DNA of 64,000 bases from Allomyces macrogynus ATCC 38327 (GCA_000151295.1 GG745356.1:310212-374211), one strand, 5' to 3'; numbered from the stretch's first letter, positions 1-10,952 are shown. A program made the numbers and translations. The notes: generated from the letters alone by a model not told the origin.

Positions 1-195
1 TCCTTCGCGTGTCGACCGCAAAACCAGCGATCTCGTCGTCACTTTGGCACAGCAAAAGTCACGATCCAAAGTCCCCCACGACTGTGATCCTCAGCATCTT
101 CGTCAACGGGGCGACGCCGACAACGCCGACTTGCTCAACACCGCTCACGCTCGCTCACGCCCGCTCACCGTGACTGCAACCGCCGCCAAACCGCC

Positions 196-970
196 ATGAT
201 GCAATCCCCGGACCCCACCGTCCCCACGATGCAGCCCGACATTGATGACGACGAGGACCGTCTCACCCCCGCCGAGCGCGACGCGCGGGACCGTGCCGAC
301 CGTGCGCGCGAGGCCGCCGAGCAGGCCGCATTGCCGTATCAATGGCGGCAGACGCTGACCGACGTCGACATTACCGTGCCTGTACCCAAGGGCACGCGCG
401 GGCGCGACTTGGCCGTCACGATTGCGAAGACCAAGTTGCGCGTCGCGCTCAAGGGCACCGCAGAGCCGATCATGGACGGCGACTTGCACTCGAGCATTAA
501 AGTGGACGACAGCACGTGGCTGATTGAGGGCGGCGAGCTGGTGATTCACTTGGAAAAGGTGAACAAGGCCGAGTGGTGGAAGAATGTGCTCACGCACCAT
601 CCGCCGATTGATACGACCAAGATCCAGCCGGAGAATTCGCGGTTGGATGACCTGGATGGCGAGACGCGCGGGATGGTGGAGAAGATGATGGTACGCGATG
701 CGTGCGCGGGCGCTGGGTTGGTCCGTGCGGAACGGAATTGACTGACAGTGGTTGACGGCGTGTAGTTTGACCAGCGGCAAAAGGCCATGGGTAAGCCGAC
801 CTCCGAGGAGCAGCGCAAGATGGACATGTTGAAGAAGTTCCAGGAGCAGCATCCGGAGCTCGATGTACATCTTGTTTGCTCACATCGTGCGTGCGCTGCA
901 TTTCGATCCGATTCTCACGTTCGATGCTGTCTCGTAACTATAGTTCTCCAAGGCCAAAGTCAACTTCTAA
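196..970 (+). CDS. NUDC: NudC family nuclear-migration protein (3 exons)
   Basis: NudC proteins are Hsp90-linked co-chaperones acting with the dynein/LIS1 pathway in nuclear movement. Exons are 196-690, 766-864 and 944-970, with introns 691-765 and 865-943, both phase 0 and starting GTAC; the joined product is 206 residues, close to the roughly 200 residues of filamentous-fungal NudC and shorter than animal NudC. A charged helical N-terminus (about residues 15-45) is followed by a CS/p23-like beta-sandwich (about 48-140, including [17 protein letters not shown] and [21 protein letters not shown]). The C-terminal helix ends in the family-typical FSKAKVNF, which confirms the tiny last exon of nine codons. 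The start is the first ATG of the open frame; an alternative is Met 2. Family assignment is secure; function is taken from the family. Confidence 0.93.
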
Positions 971-1158
971 TCCGTCCTCTCGTCTTTCGTCCACTTCCTT
1001 GCACATCCGCCGTCTTCTCGATCCGTTTTTGTCGCTCAGCACGCGTTCATGCTGGTTCCGGCTGGGCGATGGGCTGTGCTCGCTCGCCCTCGCGTGTGTG
1101 TGCAGGCCGCACTCGGGTCTCGCCCCAGCGCTAGCGTTTTGGTGGTGGGTGCAGTTTG

Positions 1159-1164
1159 AATAAA
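1159..1164 (+). terminator. Possible polyadenylation signal AATAAA after NudC
   Basis: A canonical AATAAA lies 189 bases past the NudC stop. The stretch 971-1325 otherwise holds the NudC 3' flank and the upstream region of the coiled-coil gene; no other feature is seen in it. Confidence 0.35.
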
Positions 1165-1325
1165 GATACCATCATCCGTCGTCTCCCTTGGTTGCCGTCA
1201 AGCGCCTCGCTCCTCCTTGGCGGTGCTCATCCTGCTCGGCGACAAACCAACGACCACAGTTCCAACCGGTGATCACGCCAAGTCGATCTCACATGAGCGC
1301 GTGTTCATGACCTCCATTTCGACCC

Positions 1326-3431
1326 ATGTCCCCTCCACCAAACACCTTGACCGCGACGACGCCCACGACGGGCGCTCACACTTCCAGCAATGCACCGCAT
1401 TTGGACCCCACGACCGCGCCCGACCACAATGCCGGTGACACGACCACGACAACCTCAACATGTCCGAAATGCACCTACCTCGTCGCGGCCATCCAGCAAA
1501 TGCGCGCCGACTACCAGTACAACCTCGACCTGATTGAATCGCGCGACAAGGAACTCGCCAAGTGGGACGACCGCGAGGCGTGGTGGAAGTTGCGCTGGAA
1601 GATGAGGTTCGGTCCTGTGCTAAATGAGATGGGACGCCCTTCGTTGTGCTGATCCTCTACTCATAGTTGTCTGGAAAAGGAACAGCTCGAGGAAAAAGTC
1701 GCCCGCTTGACCGCCGACCTCGCCGCGGCCCACGCCGAGACCTCGCGCGCGACCGAGACCGCACACGCCGAATCGGCTGCACTCTTGGCGGGCCGGGACC
1801 ACGCGGCCAAACGTGCAGTTGCGCGACTTGCAGGTACCCTTTCACCCTCTCCTCGCCCTCTCCACCCCTCCACTAACCCCTTCCATCCCCTCCGTAGACC
1901 CAACTACACGCCGAACAACAGCGGCACCTCAACACCACCTCCCAACTTACCGCGCTCCAATCCCGCTACGCCGACCTCGACACCTCGCTCCACACGACCA
2001 CCGCACAACTCCCCCGCGCCAACGCCGCGCGTGAAACCGCCGAGCTGGCCGCTTCACGCGCGCGGGACGCTGAACGCACCGCTCGTGCGGACCGCGACGC
2101 CGCCCTCGCCGCGGCCGATCGTGCCCGGCGGGATGCTGAGGCCGCGGTCGCTGCGCACCGCGCGCAAGCGGCAGACGTGAAAGCGCGTGTTGCGCCGGGT
2201 GGCCGAAATGGGACGGCCGTTGGAGGACGTCGTGGCGGAAGGTGATCGGTGGCGCGCCGAGGCCGAGATGGCGAAACGGGAAGTGGACGAGCTCCGGGCG
2301 CGGATAGAGGCCGAGGGCGACGCGCACGGGCGTGAAGTCGAGTCGATGCGGGTGGAAGTGGCCGACGCGAGGCGGGATGCCGTGGGCGCGCGGGAGGAGG
2401 TCGTCGCGGTGGGAGCCAAGTTGGCCAAGGCAAAACGCGCGCACGCGCGCGCCGTGGCTGCGTGGGAGGCCAAGTGGCGCGAGGAAGTCGGTGCGCGACG
2501 GCACGACCGGGACGACGAGGATGCGTTAGCTGCGATCGAGGCCGAGTGGGACGCGGAACGCGCCGAGTTGGTGGCCGAGAATGACGAGTTGGTCAAGGTG
2601 GTTCGCGCGATGCGGGATGAGATGGAGGTGGTCGCGCGCGCGCATGATGATGCGAGGGCTGGGTGGGAGCGGGAACGCAGGGAGATAGAGGAGAGGATGG
2701 GGAAGGAGGTGGAGAGGGTCAAGGAGGAGTTTGGGAGGGCGGTCAAGGAGCGCGACGAGGCGCGTGCGGCTGTGACCAAGAAGGTGGACGAAATTCGCAC
2801 GCTCCAGGACCGCGTCAAGCTCATGTCGACTGCCACGACGGCAACGGTGCCGCCGTGGATGTGGCCAGGCGCTGCCGCGTATGGGCCGCCGACGGCGCCG
2901 GGTACTGGTTCGTGGCTACCAACCGCACCGGGTACTGGCCCATGGCCACCGACCGCGTTCCCGCCGCTCGGGCTCCCTTCGCCCGGCACCATACCGTCCA
3001 ATTTAACCACATCCGCGGGTCCGTCCACTAACAATTTCGCTGCCCTACAAGCGCAACTCGCTGAAAACTCGGACCGCGTCCTCGCACTCCTCGACGAGCG
3101 TGAGCACCTGATCGACCGCAGCAACGCATTACGCGCCGAGTTACGGCACTTGCGCGACGAGCACGACGCGTACGTGGCTCCACCCCCGCCTCCACCGGGA
3201 CCCGACATGATCGAGTCGGGGGTCCAGACGGACCCCATTTTGGCGGTGTCGACGAGTTTGGCCGTACGCAAGAAAGCGCGCGGCGCTGGTCGGGGCCAAG
3301 ACGGCGCCGGTCGCGACCAAGTCGGCGGGGCCGAACCGGTGGCGGAGACGGCGGCGGCGGTGTACCGGATGAGAGGAGAAGCACGCGGCCTCTGGCAGGT
3401 TGCGGAAACGCGGACTGCGGAACTGGAATGA
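1326..3431 (+). CDS. Coiled-coil protein with Pro/Gly-rich linker; one apparent frameshift
   Basis: No family is recognised. Exons read 1326-1606, 1667-1833 and 1898-3431; introns 1607-1666 and 1834-1897 begin GTTC and GTAC. Exon 1 has a Thr/Pro-rich start and one CPKC motif. From exon 2 the protein is a long, highly charged Ala/Arg/Glu coiled coil, then a linker with two copies of a PTAPGTGxW repeat (about 2890-2950), a second short coiled coil (about 3035-3170), a PPPPPP tract and a charged tail. Exon 3 enters in one frame (reading on from 1898) but the coiled coil resumes one base later from about 2180, so a single extra base must be skipped around 2177-2189. No GT-AG pair explains the shift, so it is either a sequence error or a real lesion. 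A structural or scaffold role is the only reasonable guess. Confidence 0.6.
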
Positions 3432-4145
3432 TGTGTCAGATGTGCCAGTGCGACCAGGCGCTCAGGGCCGCGAAGCGTGACGAGTTGCATGAATACATGG
3501 GTTGTGGTTTTTCTGGATTTTGGTGCAATGTTCGTCGTGGTTTCCATCAGGATCGCATTCGTCACGACTCCCTCCCGGCTTCACAGAACATTCGCCCCCC
3601 TCCCCCCCCCCCCCCCAGGTTGTGATTCAAACGCACTCGGTGTGTACCTTTTGACATTCCCTCATTTATTCACACCATCCTTCATCCATGCGTCAAGGCC
3701 GGCTGATGGTTTACGAGCCTGCCATCGCGCAACAACCAACTCTAGGGCCGCTCTGCCTCGAAATTCCAAGACACATGGAGCCAACAGCACGAAATTGTTC
3801 CTCAGCGAGCGGAGCTATTGTCGGATGGGTATGGATGCACGATAGGTGTCCAACTCAGCATGTGACCCGCTGATAGATCCCAGGATCGTGCATTCACTTG
3901 AGAGTATTTGCGGTGTCAAGTGTCACCCTGCTTCGCGCCAGATCCGTGCAGGAAGGATCTGCTATCGTAAGTTTGTTAAATGCCTCCTTCGCGCTGTGCG
4001 GGCCAACCGCCACGAGCCTTGTACTTAAGTAACTGGATTCTGCGCTTGTCGCGGCCACTACCGTGTGCGAGGTGTTTGCGACGCGCTTGATCAGCCATCG
4101 TATCCTCACTTCAAGACAACCTCGCTTCCCTGCTCATCGTCGACC
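3432..4145. other. Intergenic: poly-C tract and left part of a duplicated unit
   Basis: No supported coding region. It holds the 15-base C run and, from 3862, sequence matching 7465 onward on the other side of the kinase gene. Confidence 0.6.
3602..3616 (+). repeat. Poly(C) tract, 15 bases
   Basis: Uninterrupted run of 15 C, preceded by six more C and a T (3595-3601), about 170 bases past the coiled-coil gene stop. Two similar tracts occur at 14187-14204 and 42610-42624, all C on the plus strand. Confidence 0.95.
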
Positions 4146-4530
4146 ATGTCCAATAACGCCAACTCGCCGACCAACGCTGGTGCCTGTCGCACGCCCATAC
4201 ACGTGTTGATCGGGCGTTCATGATTTTCCCGCTCCAGGCGAGCTTCGTCAATGGTGTCAATCAAGTTGAAACGGCGTCATTGTCGAATTGCGGACCGATC
4301 TTGAACGGCGCTCCAGCCGTGGGCTTACAGATGATGTTATTCAGGATTCCTCGTCAGGCCGCTCGGCCAAAGTTGACTCGCGCAACGGCAACGCCCGCCC
4401 ATGCCGTGCCGGCAAATCCCGCTTGTGCTGCAGTTGGTCTCAACACGGTCGTGCCCACCCAGACCACGCTCGCCAAGACGGCGCTGGCTCAAGTTGAACC
4501 CACCACCAAGATTATTCCCGCGAGCGCTGC
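3862..4530 (+). repeat. Left copy of a diverged direct duplication flanking the kinase gene
   Basis: Colinear similarity to 7465-8050 at an offset near 3.6 kb. Shared anchors are GTGACCCGCT...ATAGATCCCAG (3862 / 7465), AGxAACTGGATxCTGCG, CCxTGCTCATCGTxGACCAT (about 4128 / 7745) and GGCCGCTCxGCCxAA (about 4358 / 7919). The match includes upstream DNA as well as the small ORF, so it is a segmental duplication, not just a shared protein motif. Confidence 0.7.
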
Positions 4531-4603
4531 GATCAAGCGGACGTGGAACGGGAATGACCATGAAGTCGTGGAAATTAAGCGCCGTCGGCAGCAGCAGGAG
4601 TGA
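4146..4603 (+). CDS. Small Ala/Pro/Thr-rich ORF, copy 1 of duplicated pair
   Basis: Not recognised. An ATG at 4146 opens MSNNANSPTNAGACRTPIH and soon stops. A second frame (4238-4603) gives about 121 residues with IPRQAARPKLTRATATPA and a basic KRRRQQQE end. The two join in frame if 4203-4237 is removed: this segment starts GTG, ends in a pyrimidine stretch plus CAG, and is phase 0 at both ends. At 35 bases it is shorter than every other intron in the window, so the model is uncertain. A diverged copy at 7763-8050 conserves both the N-terminal segment and the PKLTRA segment, which argues the two parts were once one gene. It may equally be a decaying gene. Confidence 0.35.
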
Positions 4604-5252
4604 AAGAGGCGTGGCGGCAGCAGGAGTGAAAGTTGCCGGTGTTGACTGCCATTGTCGATGTTGTTCTTGATCGGGTGGTTGAAATGCATCGGATGGCTGC
4701 TTTGATGTCCAACTTAGATTGAGTGACCCCATTGTGTCAGCCCATCCCCATCCACAATATCAGAACGACTCTTGTCTAACCTGGCTGGTTCCATCCACTT
4801 CACGGGTCTTCGTTTTGCCTGTGTAGAGCTTCAGATTCGGAACGTCGCACAAGTCACAGCTGGTATTCATCAAGCGTACTCATCAGCTCAGCCCAAGCGC
4901 GTTCCTGATCTACAAGACATTGGGGATTGCTATCGTATTACGTATAGATCAATCTAGTCCTTGCATTCAATGATCATTGCGTCTTCCTTGATCAGCCTTC
5001 CATGTCATTTGAGAATGCCAAGCGCTTTCCAAGTCACATAACCCACGCTCGAGTCGTCCTCCTACCAGTCTTGCCCAAGTCGTTTTTCATCGGCCAGCAC
5101 AATTTCTTTTGCTGGATCAAGTATCCACCAGAACATAAAAGGAGCCCGCGCTCCTTTCCTCGCCGATAATTCCGTCCTTCACCAGCCCCCCCATTCCCAC
5201 TTGCCGCCCCTCTCGCGTGTTGGCACTCTTCCACTCCCCCCTCTCGCCAGCC
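4604..5252. other. Intergenic region upstream of the kinase gene
   Basis: No coding signal. A TATA-like CATAAAAGG at 5134-5142 lies about 110 bases ahead of the kinase start and could be a core promoter element; this is weak evidence. Confidence 0.4.
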
Positions 5253-6983
5253 ATGTCTATCGAACTACTTGGGGTCGCAGTTGGGCTCCAGGAAATCAAG
5301 GAATTGATCGTTGTGTTCAAAAGCATTTACGACACGACTCAGCTCGTAAATTATGAAATTCCCCGGCTTGCACGGCTTCTCATTGAACGAAGTATCAATC
5401 TGTGCGATGCGCTCATGGCAGCTGCTCAACACAAGCGCGATGAGAACCTGCACCCAACCATTCGAGCCGCAACACGAACTCTCCGGAATACGTTGGTCCA
5501 GGTAAACGAAGTGGCGATCAAGGCGAACCATGCCAAATTCATCAACCGTCTGCTCTTTGCTAAGGACTACCATGACACGCTCAAGCGGGCGGCCGAAACG
5601 TTGACGGGAGTCGTGACCGATCTGAACCTCATTCTTCGACTTGATGTCTCGCCCGACTGCATTTCCGCCGAGGTTCAGAGGGCTGCTCAACAGGACGATG
5701 CGGCTCTGCTCAAGTCGTTTCAGCAAATGCTCGACACGTATCACGCTGATCTGTACCAGAAAATGAACCTCCAACATCAAAACGTCATCGAAGTGCTGGA
5801 TGCCATGCACCGTCGCATCAAGGAGCTGCAGGGCGTGCAGCCAACGGACCAGATGCAGACTGTCATGGGCAAAACCTACGATTATGTGGCCGCAACCATC
5901 TCAAGACACTCGATTCTGCCTCGGAAACCAAAGCAGCACCAGGGACAGATCAGTGAACTCGCTGTGACCTCATTTGATTTTTTCGAGTCGAATAAGCTTG
6001 TCATTGGCTCGTCTGGCGTGGTGGTGCGTGCAACTTGGGTTGCAACAGGGACTCGCGTCGCCATCAAGCAGATGCATAACCTCCATGGCCGTTTTCGCAA
6101 CGACGAACATGCGCGCGATATTGTTGCCCTCGAGGCAAAGTTATGGTGCAAGCTGCGCCATCCGCACGTGCTGCCTCTTCTCGGCGTTTCACTTACCTCA
6201 GACTCGCCATTTTTTGTTATGCCGCTGATGGAAAACGGCAACTTGGCCGTGTATGCCAAGGAGCGCCCGCACCACCATCTGCGCTTATTACACGAGACAG
6301 CACAGGGCATGGCATATTTGCACAGCAAGAGCATTGTCCATGGCGATCTCCAGGCCAGCCATGTGCTGGTCGACCATGGCGGCCATGCGCAAGTGTGCGA
6401 CTTTGGCTTGGCACAGGTCCTGCCCACTGCCGCCGACCGGATTGGAACGTATCAACCTGGCAAAAGTCGGGGGAATGTACGCTGGATCGCGCCTGAGCGG
6501 TACAAGCATGGCCCGTACCAGTTTGAGCCGGATGTGTTTGCGTTTGCCATGGTCATGTACGAGGTGGTGGCAGGAGCGATTCCGTTTGGGAGTGAACAAT
6601 CGCAGGAGACGGTCTCGCTCTGGATCCGCGAGGGTACGCGCCCAGCAGCCCCAGTCGATGCACCGAGCCACTCGCCTGCGCTCTGGGCGCTTGTCGAGCG
6701 TTGCTGGGACCAGGACTTCTGGCAGCGACCGAAGGTTCCAGCGGTTGTTGCTGCGCTCAACGTCTTGTGCACCACTCAGCAGATCATTGCACCCAATTCA
6801 ATTGGTGAGAATTCGCGCATTTCGATCAGCGCTCACGTCACGTTGCAAAACCTGTTGGGGCGGGCCATATCGAAAATTTGGAAGGTGCTTTTCCACCTGA
6901 CTGAGCACTTGCTCGTGCGTCCGCTATGCCTGGGGTTCAGAACAGTCCTCCCGTGGGCTCACCACATGCCTTTGTGGGTCTGA
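5253..6983 (+). CDS. TKL-type kinase or pseudokinase with MLKL-like helical N-terminus
   Basis: Single-exon gene, 576 residues from the ATG at 5253; an upstream GTG/TTG extension is not used. Residues 1-140 form a predicted all-helical bundle resembling the N-terminal domain of MLKL and related fungal and plant proteins, followed by a helical linker (about 140-200). The kinase domain runs about 242-510: Gly-rich loop IGSSGVVVRATW, VAIK Lys272, a Glu in VALEAKLW, DFG Asp383, an APER segment and a C-lobe ending near WQRPKVP. The catalytic loop reads HGDLQASHVLV (363-373): Asp365 is present, but the metal-binding Asn is His370, so catalysis may be weak or lost. A hydrophobic tail follows (about 535-576). 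In MLKL-type proteins the bundle attacks membranes when the pseudokinase is activated; that role here is inference. An ordinary signalling TKL kinase remains possible. Confidence 0.85.
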   Translation: MSIELLGVAVGLQEIKELIVVFKSIYDTTQLVNYEIPRLARLLIERSINLCDALMAAAQHKRDENLHPTIRAATRTLRNTLVQVNEVAIKANHAKFINRLLFAKDYHDTLKRAAETLTGVVTDLNLILRLDVSPDCISAEVQRAAQQDDAALLKSFQQMLDTYHADLYQKMNLQHQNVIEVLDAMHRRIKELQGVQPTDQMQTVMGKTYDYVAATISRHSILPRKPKQHQGQISELAVTSFDFFESNKLVIGSSGVVVRATWVATGTRVAIKQMHNLHGRFRNDEHARDIVALEAKLWCKLRHPHVLPLLGVSLTSDSPFFVMPLMENGNLAVYAKERPHHHLRLLHETAQGMAYLHSKSIVHGDLQASHVLVDHGGHAQVCDFGLAQVLPTAADRIGTYQPGKSRGNVRWIAPERYKHGPYQFEPDVFAFAMVMYEVVAGAIPFGSEQSQETVSLWIREGTRPAAPVDAPSHSPALWALVERCWDQDFWQRPKVPAVVAALNVLCTTQQIIAPNSIGENSRISISAHVTLQNLLGRAISKIWKVLFHLTEHLLVRPLCLGFRTVLPWAHHMPLWV

Positions 6984-7762
6984 CGCTTGTCGGGCGCTGC
7001 TGGGGCCATGTCATCAGCCAGCCGTCCAAGTTTCTGTCAAATTGCTATGTGTTGAGCACCATTATTAATTTGAGTGGGAAGCGCGTGGACCGGCCCTTGT
7101 GTATAATATGTTTTACCATTTTTCCACAGTGCCGAACAACTGCGTACGGGTTGGCTATGCCTTGGTTTGAGACCCGATGTCTCAGTAATCCTGTTTCAAA
7201 GGGACGTTGCCTCCCTTTCTCATTCTAACCTAATTGAACAACGTTGTGCCCAATCGTGCGTTTGCCTGCGAGAAAGGAGAATGCTCTGTGCAATTGGCAC
7301 CATTATATATCGCCTTTGGAAACGAGGAAGCAGGGCAATCACGTTTCACTGGCTGGCTGGTAAGAATTCGATGACGAGGTGAGGAGAGGGTCGTGTAAGC
7401 ACGTTTCCGTACAAGAGGTATGAGGTAATGCCAGAGGTGTTGACTGTAGTGACCAACTTGGCAAGTGACCCGCTCATATATAGATCCCAGGGACACTGCA
7501 ACACTGTGGGAATGATCGTGGTGCCAAACTGTGGTGCGAATGTCTTAGACTCCTAATTCGCCTAGGGGGCGAACGACCTGTTGCTGTGCGTGCACTGGAT
7601 TCAATCCTTCATGCTTTGCAGAGCAACTGCTGCAAGACATGCATGAGCAACTGGATGCTGCGATCGTCGCTACTGCGACTGTACGCACTATACCGCGACA
7701 CAATTGACAAGCAATTCTCCCTACGATTTACATCAATCTTCCTCCCTTGCTCATCGTTGACC
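6984..7762. other. Intergenic, holds upstream half of the right duplicated unit
   Basis: No supported gene. AT-richer than the flanking coding DNA. From 7465 it matches 3862 onward. Confidence 0.5.
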
Positions 7763-8050
7763 ATTTCCAACAATACCCACACGCCGACCAACTTCAGTGC
7801 CTGCCAGGCACGCCCACAAATTCGTTCAACGAGCCAGTGATCACAATGTCCAAGACGTAGGGGAGCTCTACCTCGGTTGTTGGCGTGTATACTTTATTCT
7901 TCGGAATTCCTGGTTGGGCCGCTCAGCCCAAGCTTACTCGAGCAGCGTCGCTGCCTGCTTGTGCCGCGCCCAACCTCGCCGTGCGCGCCTATGCTGGGCC
8001 TGCCCGTACCGCACTTGCCAACATGGCGTGTACCTCAAATATATTTTGCG
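7465..8050 (+). repeat. Right copy of the diverged direct duplication
   Basis: Partner of 3862-4530, same orientation, with the kinase gene between them. Identity is patchy, so the duplication is old. Confidence 0.7.
7763..8050 (+). pseudogene. Decayed copy 2 of the small Ala/Pro-rich ORF
   Basis: The position equal to the copy 1 start codon is ATT (7763-7765). The frame then reads SNNTHTPTNFSACQAR, matching SNNANSPTNAGACRTP, and stops at TGA. In another frame, about 7900-8035, it reads IPGWAAQPKLTRAASLPACA, matching IPRQAARPKLTRATATPA of copy 1. Start loss and split frames indicate a pseudogene. Confidence 0.6.
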
Positions 8051-9006
8051 TTCTTGTTACAGATCCCTCTCTCATGTCGTTCTTGGCTCACCTGAACGTA
8101 CTACTGCCCAGTCTCCATTGTTCCGCTTCGTCCCACCCTTTTGAGCTGGATCTTGCCAATTTAGGTTTTACGGAGGCCGGCCTTGATGTTGAAGAGAGCT
8201 TTGTATGTTTTTGAGCACAATTTGGTCTCTGGTTTCGGTGAAGAAGGCGCACTGAAGCCCGCAAAGACAGACACATTCAACCCATCCAACCAAGCGCCAA
8301 TCATTCCACATTTCGACTTGAGCAGCTGCAATGCACCGCACGTCGCGCGCGTTTGACACTGGATTTAGGTGGCTCATACGTATTCTCTCCGCTCCTCTCT
8401 ATCTCAAACATGAATAGAGCAATGCACTTTCGTGTCCATGGCGCAACTGGCAACACGCAGCTCACGGCACTTGATCACCTGCTTTGCACCATTGACAGAG
8501 CAACAGCAACCAAGGCCGCCCACGAACTTGGCCCACGGCCTCGACGTCTCTCCAACATGCATATGCGCCGCCAGGGGTCATAAAAACACCCTCCACCCAC
8601 TCGCGCCGCGCAAAACCATCACTGACAGCGGGGAGAACTCGTGCGTGAACTCGATCGTGGCAATGCGCCTGCAGTTGGTTAGCGAGCAAGTGACCACGAC
8701 CGAGTCTCCCAGCCCAATATGGCTCTGGTGAAAGAAACTGATCTTTGGTTAGAACAGGCCGTGGCAGTCATGAACTTCAGCAGCGCGAAGGAGTGGCCGA
8801 GCAGCCGTTCGGCCTTGGCATGGGCCGTGGCGGGCAGGTGCCAGCATTCACTCACTTTGTCGAGTGAGAGGATCAGGTCGGCATCGTGCGCAGACATGCT
8901 CAGCGTCGTGGAATTTGTCGATCGTTGCCTGATACAGTGATCAGGCTGGTGCATGGATTTTTGTTCGCCGAACTGGCCGCGACATCGCAATTAGCACAGC
9001 CATCTT
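8051..9006. other. Intergenic, no supported gene
   Basis: Several overlapping open frames on both strands (for example minus-strand frames at 8462-8689 and 8679-8990) show no recognisable domain or shared splice structure. I see no repeat here. Confidence 0.4.
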
Positions 9007-10952
9007 TCATGTATTTCCCAATCCCGCTCCCATTCCCAACCCAACCATCCCGCTCAACGCATTCACACGCCTTTGCCACGCGTTCACACTCTCCACCGTC
9101 CCCTGACCCCTTGGTGGTCCCCTCACCCCCGTCTCGACGAACACGAGCGCCTCCATCTGTTCGAGTAGCCGCACGACCGCCGGATCCAACTCCTGATCGC
9201 CATCCGTCCTCGCCACCCGCGTCGACGTTGCGAGCCTCACGCGCCACGGATCCACGGCCGCCACCACCTCCTCGGCAACTTTAGCCAGCGCGACGGCCGA
9301 CGCGGCCAGTACCGCACGAATCGGTTTCGCTGCATCCCCACCGGCTGAATCCGAATCCAAGACCGTCGTCCACGCGTCGACGATTCGGCCCGCTTCATCC
9401 CCACCCTGTCCACCCTCTCCACTGTCACCAAGCACCCGATCGACCCGCGCCACGACCCCGCGCCACGCCTCGCGCCGCGCCCGCTCCACCACCAAGGCGG
9501 CACTCGCCGGCACGTGCCGCGTGCGCCACCGGTCCGCGACGACGTCCAATTTCGCGCGCTCGCCGTCGGCGAGGGTGACGAGGTCCGTGAGTCGGCGTAG
9601 TGGGTCGGTCCAGGAGGTGCGGGTCCGAGTGCGTGCGAGAACGGAGTCGACGAAGTGCGTGATCAGCGCACGGTTGGTGCTGACGGCGGCGTGAATGTCG
9701 GCGAGAGAGGTCGCGGGGTTGGAGCGGAGCGAAGCGCGCGTGGTGAGTGGCGGAGGTGCAGTGAGCGTGTCGCGGATCGGGTGCAGCAGGGAGTCGAGTT
9801 GGCTGGCGTAGTTGCGGATGTGGTCTGATGGTTTCGGAGAAGGAAAGTGAGACAGGAAAGTGAGACATGAACGGGTTTCACGGTGGATCGCGACGGAGAG
9901 AGCGGGCGCGTACCTTGCACGCCTACCAACCCCGCCAACACCTGCCCCGGCCGCACTTCCCCAACCGCAACCTTTTCCTCCGCATCGTCCAAGACTGTTC
10001 GGCCTTCACCGACCGCAAGGCGAGACCACAGGTCCAAGTCCTGCCGCACATGCGCAACACTCGCCGTGACCGCATCCGACGTCGTGCGGACACGGTCCAT
10101 GGCGTCGCGCACCGCGCTGAGCAGCGGGTCCAGGTGCGCACTCAGCGCCACGGCCGCGCGTTCCTGCACGCGCAATTGCGCCCAAGGACCTGCGGCGGCG
10201 ATCGGGTCGAGCTGGTCCGGAAGAAGCGTCGACGAGGACATGGATGCGGATGCGGATGGCGGTGCGGGTGGGGTGGTACTGGCTGCTGCCGGTGACGGGT
10301 ACGTCGTCGAAGCAGCGGGCGAGGTGCGAGCAGCGGGCGGCACGGGCCACGCGAAGACGAGCAGCGGCAAGTCCGGCATTCCGGGGTTCGCGTGCCATTC
10401 GTGCAAGTACGCGGTCCATGCGGCTGCGTCGAGTTCTGACCCGTCTGGTAACAACACCAGTGCGCCGGGTTTCGCAGAGCCCGATCCGGAAATGGATCCA
10501 GACCGGACCAGCGGTCCTCCCGCCGCCGTCGTGAAATCCGAGTCGGTGCCGGCGGTATCGGCATCAAGCGCACGGCACGTCGCGACGGCCACGCCGGCAA
10601 CTTGGTCCCTCGGCGCACTCGGGTCGACGGCGGCGAGCGCGAGCGCACCGGATGCGGCGGCGTGGATGCGGATGCGGACTGGGCGGGTTGTCGGGAGTGG
10701 TGGTGGTGGATCGGAGCCAGGGCCGAGGACTGTCGAGGTGCGCGCGCGGCGGGTCGCAGATGGAGTTGAAGCGGGGGACGGCGGGGTGCCGTGCGGCGAC
10801 AACGGAGACGAGACGGGCGGGTTGCTGGCGCGGCGTAGGCGGGATGCGGGTGCGTGCATCATCATGGGTGTAGCAATGGCGGGACTGGTGCTCATGGTCG
10901 TGGTGGCGGCCCACGGCGGCTGCGCGACGGCGGTGGGTAGCGGGCGGGCCAT
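9007..10952 (-). CDS. Possible autophagy-scaffold-like (Atg11/Atg17-type) protein, 2 exons
   Basis: Reads from ATG 10952 (context ACCATGG) through 9914, an intron 9825-9913 starting GTACGC, then 9824-9007: 618 residues. Residues about 1-90 are Pro/Ser/Ala-rich and disordered. About 90-190 looks like a ubiquitin-like fold (VRIRIHAAASGALALAA, then LLPDGSELD and a VFAWP end). From about 230 to the end it is helical with few prolines, as in the ATG17-like domain. The order UBL then long helices is what Atg11/FIP200 proteins show, but this one is short and no diagnostic motif is visible, so the name is tentative. It is divergent from EXO1 with 357 bases between starts. A cytoplasmic helical scaffold of another kind is the main alternative. 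Confidence 0.5.

Noticed and set aside
2054..3565. 503-codon minus-strand frame opposite the coiled-coil gene
   Set aside because: Ser/Ala/Arg composition mirrors the coiled-coil codons on the other strand.
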